From Karalla daura (lineage: Eukaryota > Chordata > Actinopteri > Chaetodontiformes > Leiognathidae), in contig JANZKI010000034.1 in assembly GCA_029224185.1 (NCBI GenBank), positions 372,001 through 436,000 of the forward strand: a stretch of 64,000 nucleotides of DNA, in the 5' to 3' direction. The first letter of the stretch is position 1, and the number at the start of each line of letters is the position of its first letter. The notes under the pieces were generated by a model. It had not been told where the DNA came from and did no database searches. It saw nothing but the letters and a program-made list of their open reading frames with translations. Positions 10,898 through 24,006 of this stretch are shown piece by piece. The position numbers were made by a program, and so were the translations under genes.

Positions 10898-11668
10898 GAT
10901 TGGACATGCCCAATGCTGAGGGGGCCCTTTCAAACTCTGGGAGTCTCCCAGGGCCTGTGCCATCTGCTGGGGTGCATTGAAGCTGGACGCCTCATCACTT
11001 TGTATTACCATGTCAGCAGAGGAGACAATGGAGCAGGTACCTGAGCACATGGTCGTCGAGAAGAGGTTCTGCTGAAAAACCATACAATCTATCAGCGTGC
11101 AACTCGCTACACAAACACACCACAAGATTCTTCAATTTTTGAAATGAAAATGAAGTTTCAAAGCCAAAGTATGGCAACGTTACGAATGTTTGTTTGTGGA
11201 GTTCTGTTTTTCCCATTCATTCTTATGGGAAAGAGCCTAATTGGCCAAGTGATCAACATTTGGCTCTATGGAGACTGCGCTTTCACCTATCTGGAATATG
11301 AGTTCACTGTCACGCCGTAGGGGACAGTCTCCAGAACGCCCTGACACGACTTGATGTGTGTAGTATGAGAACTGTGGCCACAGTCGCGAGGAGCAGTGTA
11401 ATGTTTAACATTGATGGCAGTGGTGGGACAATGAATGGGGGCTTATGGAAAGAAAAGGCTGCACTGGGCCTACGATGAGGCTCGTCGTTTAAATTTCACA
11501 AGGCGCACGGGTTTATGGCCTGCCCCGCATGAGAGAGCAAAAATGTTCCTACAAAACTGGAAAAAAGAATTTGTCTGCTGCTTAGGGTGAGGCTGGGAGT
11601 AGCGTGAAAAGAGCGAAACGAGAGCTGATTTTTAAGCGATCCCGCATGTCGGCCCTGTGCAAAGAAGA
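10898..11668. repeat. Satellite unit 15, class Y (gatcaac subtype)
   Basis: Matches unit 10, including gagttcact, with front ctgaggggg where unit 10 has ctgacgggg. Confidence 0.9.
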
Positions 11669-12439
11669 GATTGGACATGCCCAATGCTGACGGGGCCCTT
11701 TTAAACTCTGGGAGTCTCCCAGGGCCTGTGCCATCTGCTGGGGTGCATTGAAGCTGGACGCCTCATCACTTTGTATTACCATGTCAGCAGAGGAGACAAT
11801 GGAGCAGGTACCTGAGCACATGGTCGTCGAGAAGAGGTTCTGCTGAAAAACCATACAATCTATCAGCGTGCAACTCGCTACACAAACACACCACAAGATT
11901 CTTCAATTTTTGAAATGAAAATGAAGTTTCAAAGCCAAAGTATGGCAACGTTACGAATGTTTGTTTGTGGAGTTCTGTTTTTCCCATTCATTCTTATGGG
12001 AAAGAGCCAAATTGGCCAAGTGATAAACATTTGGCTCTATGGAGACAACGCCTTCCCAAATCTGGATTATGATCTAACTGTCAAGCCGTAGGGGAGAGTT
12101 TCCAGTACGTCCTGACACGATTTGGTGTGTGTAGTATGAGAACTGTGGCCACAGTCGCGAGGAGTAGTGTAACGTTTAACATTGATGGCAGTGGTGGGAC
12201 AATGAATGGGGGCTTATGGAGAGAAAAGGCTGCACTGGGCCTACGATGAGGCTCGTCGTTTAAATTTCAGAAGGCGCACGGGTTAATGGCCTGCCCCGCA
12301 TGAGAGAGCACCAATGTTCCTACAAAACTGGAAAAAAGAATTTGTCTGCTGCTTAGGGTGAGGCTGGGAGCAGCGTGAAAAGAGCGAAACGAGAGCTGAT
12401 TTTTAAGCGATCCCGCATGTCGGCCCTGTGCTAAGAAGA
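11669..12439. repeat. Satellite unit 16, X-front/D mosaic
   Basis: Front ttttaaactc as in X units, then gtcagcagagg and full D markers. It marks the right end of the 3,856-bp-offset duplication. Confidence 0.88.
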
Positions 12440-13210
12440 GATTGGACATGCCCAATGCTGAGGGGGCCCTTTCAAACTCTGGGAGTCTCCCAGGGCCTGT
12501 GCCATCTGCTGGGGTGCATTGAAGCTGGACGCCTCATCACTTTGTATTACCATGTCAGCAGAGGAGACAATGGAGCAGGTACCTGAGCACATGGTCGTCG
12601 AGAAGAGGTTCTGCTGAAAAACCATACAATCTATCAGCGTGCAACCCGCTACACAAACACACCACAAGATTCTTCAATTTTTGAAATGAAAATGAAGTTT
12701 CAAAGTCAAAGTATGGCAACGTTGCGAATGTTTGTTTGTGGAGTTCTGTTTTTCCCATTCATTCTTATGGGAACAAGCCAAATTGGCCAAGTGATAAACA
12801 TTTGGCTCTATGGAGACAACGCTTTCACCAATCTGGAGCATGAGCTAACTGTCAAGCCGTAGGGGACAGTCTCCAGAATGCCCTGACACGATTTGGTGTG
12901 TGTAGTATGAGAACTGTGGCCACAGTCGCGAGGAGTAGTGTAACGTTTAACATTGATGGCAGTGGTGGGACAATGAATGGGGGCTTATGGAGATAAAAGG
13001 CTGCACTGGGCCAACGATGAGGCTCGTCGTTTAAATTTCACAAGGTGCACGGGTTTATGGCCTGCCCCGCATGAGAGAGCAAAAATGTTCCTACAAAACT
13101 GGAAAAAATAATTTGTGTGCTGCTTAGGGTGTGGCTGGGAGCAGCGTGAAAAGAGCGAAACGAGAGCTGATTTTTAAGCGATCCCGCATGTCGGCCCTGT
13201 GCTAAGAAGA
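12440..13210. repeat. Satellite unit 17, class H
   Basis: H markers with the gtgtgctgc ending. A V unit follows. Confidence 0.9.
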
Positions 13211-13983
13211 GATTGGACATGCCCAATGCTGAGGGGGCCCTTTCAAACTCTGGGAGTCTCCCAGGGCCTGTGCCATCTGCTGGGGTGCATTGAAGCTGGA
13301 CGCCTCATCACTTTGTATTACCATGGAAGCAGAGGAGACAATGGAGCAGGTACCTGAGCACATGGTTGTCGAGAAGAGGTGCTGCTGAAAAACCATACAA
13401 CCTATCAGCGTGCAACTCGCTACACAAACACACCACAAGATTATTCAATTTTTGAAATGAAAATGAAGTTTCAAAGTCAAAGTATGGCAACGTTGCGAAT
13501 GTTTGTTTGTGGAGTTCTGTTTTTCCCATTCATTCTTGTGGGAAAAAGCCAAATTGGCCAAGTGATAAACATTTGGCTCTATGGAGACAACGTTTTCACC
13601 AATCTGGAATACGAGCTCACTGTCACGCCGTAGAGGAGAGTCTCCAGAATGCCCTGACACGATTTGGTGTGTGTACTATGAGAACTGTGGCCACAGTCGC
13701 GAGGAGAAGTGTAACGTTTAACATTGATGGCAGTGGTGGGACAATGAATGGGGGCTTATGGAGAAAAAAGGCTGCACTGGGCCATACGATGAGGCTCCTC
13801 GTTTAAATTTCACAAGGTGCACGGGTTTCTGGCCTGCCCCGCATGAGAGAGCACCAATGTTCCTACAAAACTGGAAAAAAAGAATTTGTCTGCTGCTTAG
13901 GGTGTGGCTGGCAGCAGCGTGAAAAGAGCGAAACGAGAGCTGATTTTAAAGCGATCCCGCATGTCGGCCCGGTGCTATGAAGA
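13211..13983. repeat. Satellite unit 18, class V (773 bp)
   Basis: V markers with ttattcaatt, shared with units 74, 77 and 81, but without their gatgtttc change. Confidence 0.9.
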
Positions 13984-14753
13984 GATTGGACATGCCCAAT
14001 GCTGAGGGGGCCCTTTCCCACTCTGCGAGTCTCCCAGGGCCTGTGCCATCTGCTGGGGTGCATTGAAGCTGGACGCCTCATCACTTTGTATGGCCATGTG
14101 AGCAGAGGAGACATTGGAGCAGGTACCTGAGCACATGGTTGTCGAGAAATAGTGCTGCTGAAAAACCATACAACCTATCAGCGTGCAACTCGCGACCAAA
14201 CACACCACAAGATTCTTCAATTTCTGAAATGAAAATGAAGTTTCAAAGTCAAAGTATGGCAACGTTGCGAATGTTTGTTTGTGGAGTTCTTTTTTTCCCA
14301 TTCATTCTTATGGGAAAAAGCCAAAATGGCGAAGTGATAAACATTTGGCTCTATGGAGACTGCGCTTTCACCAATCTGGAATACGAGCTAACTGTCACGC
14401 CGTAGGGGATAGTTTCCAGAACACCATGACGCGATTTGGTGTGTGTACCATGAAAACTGTGACCAGAGTCGCGAGGAGAAGTGTAACGTTTAACATTGAT
14501 GTCAGCTGTTGGAAATTGAATGGGGGCTTCAGGAGGGAAAAGGCTGCACTGGGCCTACGATGATGCTCGTCGTTTAAATTTCACAAGGCGCACGGGTTTA
14601 TGGCCTGCCCCGCATGAGAGAGCACCATTGTTCCTACAAAACTGGAAAAAATAATTTGTCTGCTGCTTAGGGTGTGGCTGGGAGCAGCGTGAAAAGAGTG
14701 AAACGAGAGCTGATTTTTAAGCGATCCCGCATGTCGGCCCGGTGCTATGAAGA
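13984..14753. repeat. Satellite unit 19, class C (770 bp)
   Basis: C markers with tatggccatgtgagc and aatagtgctg, shared with units 75, 78 and 82. Confidence 0.9.
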
Positions 14754-15524
14754 GATTGGACATGCCCAATGCTGAGGGGGCCCTTTCCCACTCTGCGAGT
14801 CTCCCAGGGCCTGTGCCATCTGCTGGGGTGCATTGAAGCTGGACGCCTCATCACTTTGTATGACCATGTCAGCAGAGGAGACAATGGAGCAGGTACCTGA
14901 GCACATGGTCGTCGAGAAGAGGTTCTGCTGAAAAACCATACAATCTATCAGCGTGCAACTCGCTACACAAACACACCACAAGATTCTTCAATTTTTGAAA
15001 TGAAAATGAAGTTTCAAAGCCAAAGTATGGCAACGTTACGAATGTTTGTTTGTGGAGTTCTGTTTTTCCCATTCATTCTTATGGGAAAGAGCCAAATTGG
15101 CCAAGTGATAAACATTTGGCTCTATGGAGACAACGCCTTCCCAAATCTGGATTATGATCTAACTGTCAAGCCGTAGGGGAGAGTTTCCAGTACGTCCTGA
15201 CACGATTTGGTGTGTGTAGTATGAGAACTGTGGCCACAGTCGCGAGGAGTAGTGTAACGTTTAACATTGATGGCAGTGGTGGGACAATGAATGGGGGCTT
15301 ATGGAGAGAAAAGGCTGCACTGGGCCTACGATGAGGCTCGTCGTTTAAATTTCAGAAGGCGCACGGGTTAATGGCCTGCCCCGCATGAGAGAGCACCAAT
15401 GTTCCTACAAAACTGGAAAAAAGAATTTGTCTGCTGCTTAGGGTGAGGCTGGGAGCAGCGTGAAAAGAGCGAAACGAGAGCTGATTTTTAAGCGATCCCG
15501 CATGTCGGCCCTGTGCTAAGAAGA
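14754..15524. repeat. Satellite unit 20, class D
   Basis: Front cccactctgcg and tatgaccatgtcagc, then D markers, as in units 32 and 37. Confidence 0.9.
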
Positions 15525-16295
15525 GATTGGACATGCCCAATGCTGAGGGGGCCCTTTCAAACTCTGGGAGTCTCCCAGGGCCTGTGCCATCTGCTGGGGT
15601 GCATTGAAGCTGGACGCCTCATCACTTTGTATTACCATGTCAGCAGAGGAGACAATGGAGCAGGTACCTGAGCACATGGTCGTCGAGAAGAGGTTCTGCT
15701 GAAAAACCATACAATCTATCAGCGTGCAACCCGCTACACAAACACACCACAAGATTCTTCAATTTTTGAAATGAAAATGAAGTTTCAAAGTCAAAGTATG
15801 GCAACGTTGCGAATGTTTGTTTGTGGAGTTCTGTTTTTCCCATTCATTCTTATGGGAACAAGCCAAATTGGCCAAGTGATAAACATTTGGCTCTATGGAG
15901 ACAACGCTTTCACCAATCTGGAGCATGAGCTAACTGTCAAGCCGTAGGGGACAGTCTCCAGAATGCCCTGACACGATTTGGTGTGTGTAGTATGAGAACT
16001 GTGGCCACAGTCGCGAGGAGTAGTGTAACGTTTAACATTGATGGCAGTGGTGGGACAATGAATGGGGGCTTATGGAGATAAAAGGCTGCACTGGGCCAAC
16101 GATGAGGCTCGTCGTTTAAATTTCACAAGGTGCACGGGTTTATGGCCTGCCCCGCATGAGAGAGCAAAAATGTTCCTACAAAACTGGAAAAAATAATTTG
16201 TGTACTGCTTAGGGTGTGGCTGGGAGCAGCGTGAAAAGAGCGAAACGAGAGCTGATTTTTAAGCGATCCCGCATGTCGGCCCTGTGCTAAGAAGA
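15525..16295. repeat. Satellite unit 21, class H
   Basis: H markers with the gtgtactgc ending. A Y unit follows. Confidence 0.9.
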
Positions 16296-17066
16296 GATTG
16301 GACATGCCCAATGCTGAGGGGGCCCTTTCAAACTCTGGGAGTCTCCCAGGGCCTGTGCCATCTGCTGGGGTGCATTGAAGCTGGACGCCTCATCACTTTG
16401 TATTACCATGTCAGCAGAGGAGACAATGGAGCAGGTACCTGAGCACATGGTCGTCGAGAAGAGGTTCTGCTGAAAAACCATACAATCTATCAGCGTGCAA
16501 CTCGCTACACAAACACACCACAAGATTCTTCAATTTTTGAAATGAAATTGAAGTTTCAAAGCCAAAGTATGGCAACGTTACGAATGTTTGTTTGTGGAGT
16601 TCTGTTTTTCCCATTCATTCTTATGGGAAAGAGCCTAATTGGCCAAGTGATAAACATTTGGCTCTATGGAGACTGCGCTTTCACCTATCTGGAATATGAG
16701 CTCACTGTCACGCCGTAGGGGACAGTCTCCAGAACGCCCTGACACGACTTGATGTGTGTAGTATGAGAACTGTGGCCACAGTCGCGAGGAGCAGTGTAAT
16801 GTTTAACATTGATGGCAGTGGTGGGACAATGAATGGGGGCTTATGGAAAGAAAAGGCTGCACTGGGCCTACGATGAGGCTCGTCGTTTAAATTTCACAAG
16901 GCGCACGGGTTTATGGCCTGCCCCGCATGAGAGAGCAAAAATGTTCCTACAAAACTGGAAAAAAGAATTTGTCTGCTGCTTAGGGTGAGGCTGGGAGCAG
17001 CGTGAAAAGAGCGAAACGAGAGCTGATTTTTAAGCGATCCCGCATGTCGGCCCTGTGCTAAGAAGA
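16296..17066. repeat. Satellite unit 22, class Y
   Basis: Y markers with atgaaattgaag. Unlike most Y units it ends tgctaag, and an H unit follows. Confidence 0.9.
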
Positions 17067-17837
17067 GATTGGACATGCCCAATGCTGAGGGGGCCCTTTC
17101 AAACTCTGGGAGTCTCCCAGGGCCTGTGCCATCTGCTGGGGTGCATTGAAGCTGGACGCCTCATCACTTTGTATTACCATGTCAGCAGAGGAGACAATGG
17201 AGCAGGTACCTGAGCACATGGTCGTCGAGAAGAGGTTCTGCTGAAAAACCATACAATCTATCAGCGTGCAACCCGCTACACAAACACACCACAAGATTCT
17301 TCAATTTTTGAAATGAAAATGAAGTTTCAAAGTCAAAGTATGGCAACGTTGCGAATGTTTGTTTGTGGAGTTCTGTTTTTCCCATTCATTCTTATGGGAA
17401 CAAGCCAAATTGGCCAAGTGATAAACATTTGGCTCTATGGAGACAACGCTTTCACCAATCTGGAGCATGAGCTAACTGTCAAGCCGTAGGGGACAGTCTC
17501 CAGAATGCCCTGACACGATTTGGTGTGTGTAGTATGAGAACTGTGGCCACAGTCGCGAGGAGTAGTGTAACGTTTAACATTGATGGCAGTGGTGGGACAA
17601 TGAATGGGGGCTTATGGAGATAAAAGGCTGCACTGGGCCAACGATGAGGCTCGTCGTTTAAATTTCACAAGGTGCACGGGTTTATGGCCTGCCCCGCATG
17701 AGAGAGCAAAAATGTTCCTACAAAACTGGAAAAAATAATTTGTGTACTGCTTAGGGTGTGGCTGGGAGCAGCGTGAAAAGAGCGAAACGAGAGCTGATTT
17801 TTAAGCGATCCCGCATGTCGGCCCTGTGCTAAGAAGA
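17067..17837. repeat. Satellite unit 23, class H
   Basis: Matches unit 3 at a 15,423-bp offset. Ends gtgtactgc. Confidence 0.9.
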
Positions 17838-18608
17838 GATTGGACATGCCCAATGCTGAGGGGGCCCTTTCAAACTCTGGGAGTCTCCCAGGGCCTGTGC
17901 CATCTGCTGGGGTGCATTGAAGCTGGACGCCTCATCACTTTGTATTACCATGTCAGCAGAGGAGACAATGGAGCAGGTACCTGAGCACATGGTCGTCGAG
18001 AAGAGGTTCTGCTGAAAAACCATACAATCTATCAGCGTGCAACTCGCTACACAAACACACCACAAGATTCTTCAATTTTTGAAATGAAATTGAAGTTTCA
18101 AAGCCAAAGTATGGCAACGTTACGAATGTTTGTTTGTGGAGTTCTGTTTTTCCCATTCATTCTTATGGGAAAGAGCCTAATTGGCCAAGTGATAAACATT
18201 TGGCTCTATGGAGACTGCGCTTTCACCTATCTGGAATATGAGCTCACTGTCACGCCGTAGGGGACAGTCTCCAGAACGCCCTGACACGACTTGATGTGTG
18301 TAGTATGAGAACTGTGGCCACAGTCGCGAGGAGCAGTGTAATGTTTAACATTGATGGCAGTGGTGGGACAATGAATGGGGGCTTATGGAAAGAAAAGGCT
18401 GCACTGGGCCTACGATGAGGCTCGTCGTTTAAATTTCACAAGGCGCACGGGTTTATGGCCTGCCCCGCATGAGAGAGCAAAAATGTTCCTACAAAACTGG
18501 AAAAAAGAATTTGTCTGCTGCTTAGGGTGAGGCTGGGAGGAGCGTGAAAAGAGCGAAACGAGAGCTGATTTTTAAGCGATCCCGCATGTCGGCCCTGTGC
18601 AAAGAAGA
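17838..18608. repeat. Satellite unit 24, class Y
   Basis: Matches unit 4 (atgaaattgaag), with private gggaggagcg near 18538. Confidence 0.9.
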
Positions 18609-19379
18609 GATTGGACATGCCCAATGCTGACGGGGCCCTTTCAAACTCTGGGAGTCTCCCAGGGCCTGTGCCATCTGCTGGGGTGCATTGAAGCTGGACG
18701 CCTCATCACTTTGTATTACCATGTCAGCAGAGGAGACAATGGAGCAGGTACCTGAGCACATGGTCGTCGAGAAGAGGTTCTGCTGAAAAACCATACAATC
18801 TATCAGCGTGCAACTCGCTACACAAACACACCACAAGATTCTTCAATTTTTGAAATGAAAATGAAGTTTCAAAGCCAAAGTATGGCAACGTTACGAATGT
18901 TTGTTTGTGGAGTTCTGTTTTTCCCATTCATTCTTATGGGAAAGAGCCAAATTGGCCAAGTGATAAACATTTGGCTCTATGGAGACAACGCCTTCCCAAA
19001 TCTGGATTATGATCTAACTGTCAAGCCGTAGGGGAGAGTTTCCAGTACGTCCTGACACGATTTGGTGTGTGTAGTATGAGAACTCCGGCCACAGTCGCGA
19101 GGAGTAGTGTAACGTTTAACATTGATGGCAGTGGTGGGACAATGAATGGGGGCTTATGGAGAGAAAAGGCTGCACTGGGCCTACGATGAGGCTCGTCGTT
19201 TAAATTTCAGAAGGCGCACGGGTTAATGGCCTGCCCCGTATGAGAGAGCACCAATGTTCCTACAAAACTGGAAAAAAGAATTTGTCTGCTGCTTAGGGTG
19301 AGGCTGGGAGCAGCGTGAAAAGAGCGAAACGAGAGCTGATTTTTAAGCGATCCCGCATGTCGGCCCTGTGCTAAGAAGA
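18609..19379. repeat. Satellite unit 25, class D
   Basis: Matches unit 5, including gaactccggcc and ccccgtatg. Confidence 0.9.
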
Positions 19380-20150
19380 GATTGGACATGCCCAATGCTG
19401 AGGGGGCCCTTTCAAACTCTGGGAGTCTCCCAGGGCCTGTGCCATCTGCTGGGGTGCATTGAAGCTGGACGCCTCATCACTTTGTATTACCATGTCAGCA
19501 GAGGAGACAATGGAGCAGGTACCTGAGCACATGGTCGTCGAGAAGAGGTTCTGCTGAAAAACCATACAATCTATCAGCGTGCAACCCGCTACACAAACAC
19601 ACCACAAGATTCTTCAATTTTTGAAATGAAAATGAAGTTTCAAAGTCAAAGTATGGCAACGTTGCGAATGTTTGTTTGTGGAGTTCTGTTTTTCCCATTC
19701 ATTCTTATGGGAACAAGCCAAATTGGCCAAGTGATAAACATTTGGCTCTATGGAGACAACGCTTTCACCAATCTGGAGCATGAGCTAACTGTCAAGCCGT
19801 AGGGGACAGTCTCCAGAATGCCCTGACACGATTTGGTGTGTGTAGTATGAGAACTGTGGCCACAGTCGCGAGGAGTAGTGTAACGTTTAACATTGATGGC
19901 AGTGGTGGGACAATGAATGGGGGCTTATGGAGATAAAAGGCTGCACTGGGCCAACGATGAGGCTCGTCGTTTAAATTTCACAAGGTGCACGGGTTTATGG
20001 CCTGCCCCGCATGAGAGAGCAAAAATGTTCCTACAAAACTGGAAAAAATAATTTGTGTGCTGCTTAGGGTGTGGCTGGGAGCAGCGTGAAAAGAGCGAAA
20101 CGAGAGCTGATTTTTAAGCGATCCCGCATGTCGGCCCTGTGCTAAGAAGA
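19380..20150. repeat. Satellite unit 26, class H
   Basis: Matches unit 6. Ends gtgtgctgc. Confidence 0.9.
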
Positions 20151-20923
20151 GATTGGACATGCCCAATGCTGAGGGGGCCCTTTCAAACTCTGGGAGTCTC
20201 CCAGGGCCTGTGCCATCTGCTGGGGTGCATTGAAGCTGGACGCCTCATCACTTTGTATTACCATGGAAGCAGAGGAGACAATGGAGCAGGTACCTGAGCA
20301 CATGGTTGTCGAGAAGAGGTGCTGCTGAAAAACCATACAACCTATCAGCGTGCAACTCGCTACACAAACACACCACAAGATTCTTCAATTTTTGAAATGA
20401 AAATGAAGTTTCAAAGTCAAAGTATGGCAACGTTGCGAATGTTTGTTTGTGGAGTTCTGTTTTTCCCATTCATTCTTGTGGGAAAAAGCCAAATTGGCCA
20501 AGTGATAAACATTTGGCTCTATGGAGACAACGTTTTCACCAATCTGGAATACGAGCTCACTGTCACGCCGTAGAGGAGAGTCTCCAGAATGCCCTGACAC
20601 GATTTGGTGTGTGTACTATGAGAACTGTGGCCACAGTCGCGAGGAGAAGTGTAACGTTTAACATTGATGGCAGTGGTGGGACAATGAATGGGGGCTTATG
20701 GAGAAAAAAGGCTGCACTGGGCCATACGATGAGGCTCCTCGTTTAAATTTCACAAGGTGCACGGGTTTCTGGCCTGCCCCGCATGAGAGAGCACCAATGT
20801 TCCTACAAAACTGGAAAAAAAGAATTTGTCTGCTGCTTAGGGTGTGGCTGGCAGCAGCGTGAAAAGAGCGAAACGAGAGCTGATTTTAAAGCGATCCCGC
20901 ATGTCGGCCCGGTGCTATGAAGA
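20151..20923. repeat. Satellite unit 27, class V (773 bp)
   Basis: Matches unit 7, including cgtagaggag. Confidence 0.9.
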
Positions 20924-21693
20924 GATTGGACATGCCCAATGCTGAGGGGGCCCTTTCCCACTCTGCGAGTCTCCCAGGGCCTGTGCCATCTGCTGGGGTG
21001 CATTGAAGCTGGACGCCTCATCACTTTGTATGACCATGTGAGCAGAGGAGACATTGGAGCAGGTACCTGAGCACATGGTTGTCGAGAAATGGTGCTGCTG
21101 AAAAACCATACAACCTATCAGCGTGCAACTCGCGACCAAACACACCACAAGATTCTTCAATTTCTGAAATGAAAATGAAGTTTCAAAGTCAAAGTATGGC
21201 AACGTTGCGAATGTTTGTTTGTGGAGTTCTTTTTTTCCCATTCATTCTTATGGGAAAAAGCCAAAATGGCGAAGTGATAAACATTTGGCTCTATGGAGAC
21301 TGCGCTTTCACCAATCTGGAATACGAGCTAACTGTCACGCCGTAGGGGATAGTTTCCAGAACACCATGACGCGATTTGGTGTGTGTACCATGAAAACTGT
21401 GACCAGAGTCGCGAGGAGAAGTGTAACGTTTAACATTGATGTCAGCTGTTGGAAATTGAATGGGGGCTTCAGGAGGGAAAAGGCTGCACTGGGCCTACGA
21501 TGATGCTCGTCGTTTAAATTTCACAAGGCGCACGGGTTTATGGCCTGCCCCGCATGAGAGAGCACCATTGTTCCTACAAAACTGGAAAAAATAATTTGTC
21601 TGCTGCTTAGGGTGTGGCTGGGAGCAGCGTGAAAAGAGTGAAACGAGAGCTGATTTTTAAGCGATCCCGCATGTCGGCCCGGTGCTATGAAGA
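20924..21693. repeat. Satellite unit 28, class C (770 bp)
   Basis: Matches unit 8. I saw no difference. Confidence 0.9.
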
Positions 21694-22464
21694 GATTGGA
21701 CATGCCCAATGCTGAGGGGGCCCTTTCCCACTCTGCGAGTCTCCCAGGGCCTGTGCCATCTGCTGGGGTGCATTGAAGCTGGACGCCTCATCACTTTGTA
21801 TTACCATGTCAGCAGAGGAGACAATGGAGCAGGTACCTGAGCACATGGTCGTCGAGAAGAGGTTCTGCTGAAAAACCATACAATCTATCAGCGTGCAACT
21901 CGCTACACAAACACACCACAAGATTCTTCAATTTTTGAAATGAAAATGAAGTTTCAAAGCCAAAGTATGGCAACGTTACGAATGTTTGTTTGTGGAGTTC
22001 TGTTTTTCCCATTCATTCTTATGGGAAAGAGCCAAATTGGCCAAGTGATAAACATTTGGCTCTATGGAGACAAAGCTTTCACCAATCTGGAGCATGAGCT
22101 CACTGTCAAGCCGTAGGGGACAGTCTCCAGAATGCCCTGACACGATTTGGTGTGTGTAGTATGAGAACTGTGGCCACAGTCGCGAGGAGTAGTGTAACGT
22201 TTAACATTGATGGCAGTGGTGGGACAATGAATGGGGGCTTATGGAGATAAAAGGCTGCACTGGGCCTACGATGAGGCTCGTCGTTTAAATTTCACAAGGC
22301 GCACGGGTTTATGGCCTGCCCCGCATGAGAGAGCACCAATGTTCCTACAAAACTGGAAAAAAGAATTTGTCTGCTGCTCAGGGTGTGGCTGGGAGCAGCG
22401 TGAAAAGAGCGAAACGAGAGCTGATTTTTAAGCGATCCCGCATGTCGGCCCTGTGCAAAGAAGA
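21694..22464. repeat. Satellite unit 29, class K
   Basis: Matches unit 9, including caaagctttc and the tgcaaag ending. Confidence 0.9.
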
Positions 22465-23235
22465 GATTGGACATGCCCAATGCTGACGGGGCCCTTTCAA
22501 ACTCTGGGAGTCTCCCAGGGCCTGTGCCATCTGCTGGGGTGCATTGAAGCTGGACGCCTCATCACTTTGTATTACCATGTCAGCAGAGGAGACAATGGAG
22601 CAGGTACCTGAGCACATGGTCGTCGAGAAGAGGTTCTGCTGAAAAACCATACAATCTATCAGCGTGCAACTCGCTACACAAACACACCACAAGATTCTTC
22701 AATTTTTGAAATGAAAATGAAGTTTCAAAGCCAAAGTATGGCAACGTTACGAATGTTTGTTTGTGGAGTTCTGTTTTTCCCATTCATTCTTATGGGAAAG
22801 AGCCTAATTGGCCAAGTGATCAACATTTGGCTCTATGGAGACTGCGCTTTCACCTATCTGGAATATGAGTTCACTGTCACGCCGTAGGGGACAGTCTCCA
22901 GAACGCCCTGACACGACTTGATGTGTGTAGTATGAGAACTGTGGCCACAGTCGCGAGGAGCAGTGTAATGTTTAACATTGATGGCAGTGGTGGGACAATG
23001 AATGGGGGCTTATGGAAAGAAAATGCTGCACTGGGCCTACGATGAGGCTCGTCGTTTAAATTTCACAAGGCGCACGGGTTTATGGCCTGCCCCGCATGAG
23101 AGAGCAAAAATGTTCCTACAAAACTGGAAAAAAGAATTTGTCTGCTGCTTAGGGTGAGGCTGGGAGTAGCGTGAAAAGAGCGAAACGAGAGCTGATTTTT
23201 AAGCGATCCCGCATGTCGGCCCTGTGCAAAGAAGA
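22465..23235. repeat. Satellite unit 30, class Y (gatcaac subtype)
   Basis: Matches unit 10, with private gaaaatgctg near 23022. Confidence 0.9.
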
Positions 23236-24006
23236 GATTGGACATGCCCAATGCTGACGGGGCCCTTTTAAACTCTGGGAGTCTCCCAGGGCCTGTGCCA
23301 TCTGCTGGGGTGCATTGAAGCTGGACGCCTCATCACTTTGTATTACCATGTAAGCAGAGGAGACAATGGAGCAGGTACCTGAGAACATGGTCGTCGAGAA
23401 GAGGTTCTGCTGAAAAACCATACAACCTATCAGCGTGCAACTCGCTACACAAACACACCACAAGATTCTTCAATTTTTGAAATGAAAATGAAGTTTCAAA
23501 GTCAAAGTATGGCAACGTTGCGAATGTTTGTTTGTGGAGTTCTGTTTTTCCCATTCATTCTTGTGGGAAAAAGCCAAATTGGCCAAGTGATAAACATTTG
23601 GCTCTATGGAGACAACGTTTTCACCAATCTGGAATACGAGCTCACTGTCACGCCGTAGGGGAGAGTCTCCAGAATGCCCTGACACGATTTGGTGTGTGTA
23701 CTATGAAAACTGTGGCCACAGTCGCGAGGAGAAGTGTAACGTTTAACATTGATGTCAGCTGTTGGAAATTGAATGGGGGCTTCAGGAGGGAAAAGGCTGC
23801 ACTGGGCCTACGATGATGCTCGTCGTTTAAATTTCACAAGGCGCACGGGTTTATGGCCTGCCCCGCATGAGAGAGCACCATTGTTCCTACAAAACTGGAA
23901 AAAATAATTTGTCTGCTGCTTAGGGTGTGGCTGGGAGCAGCGTGAAAAGAGTGAAACGAGAGCTGATTTTTAAGCGATCCATCATGTCGGCCCGGTGCTA
24001 TGAAGA
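23236..24006. repeat. Satellite unit 31, class X
   Basis: Matches unit 11, including gagaacatgg, with private gatccatcatg near 23978. Confidence 0.9.

Larger units (their letters stand above)
9078..11780. repeat. Local duplication at 3,856-bp offset, second copy
   Basis: It begins at the D-to-V switch in unit 12 and ends in unit 16, where an X-like front (ttttaaactc) passes into class D. Between about 10887 and 10920 it carries tgctaag and ctgaggggg where the first copy has tgcaaag and ctgacgggg. That looks like a short conversion patch. Confidence 0.65.
18609..24006. repeat. 7-unit higher-order repeat D-H-V-C-K-Y-X, copy 2
   Basis: Units 25 to 31 have the same class order, the same private variants and the same 5,398-bp length as 3186-8583. 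It lies inside the right copy of the long duplication, so its identity to copy 1 reflects that duplication and is not independent support for a regular higher-order array. Confidence 0.75.
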
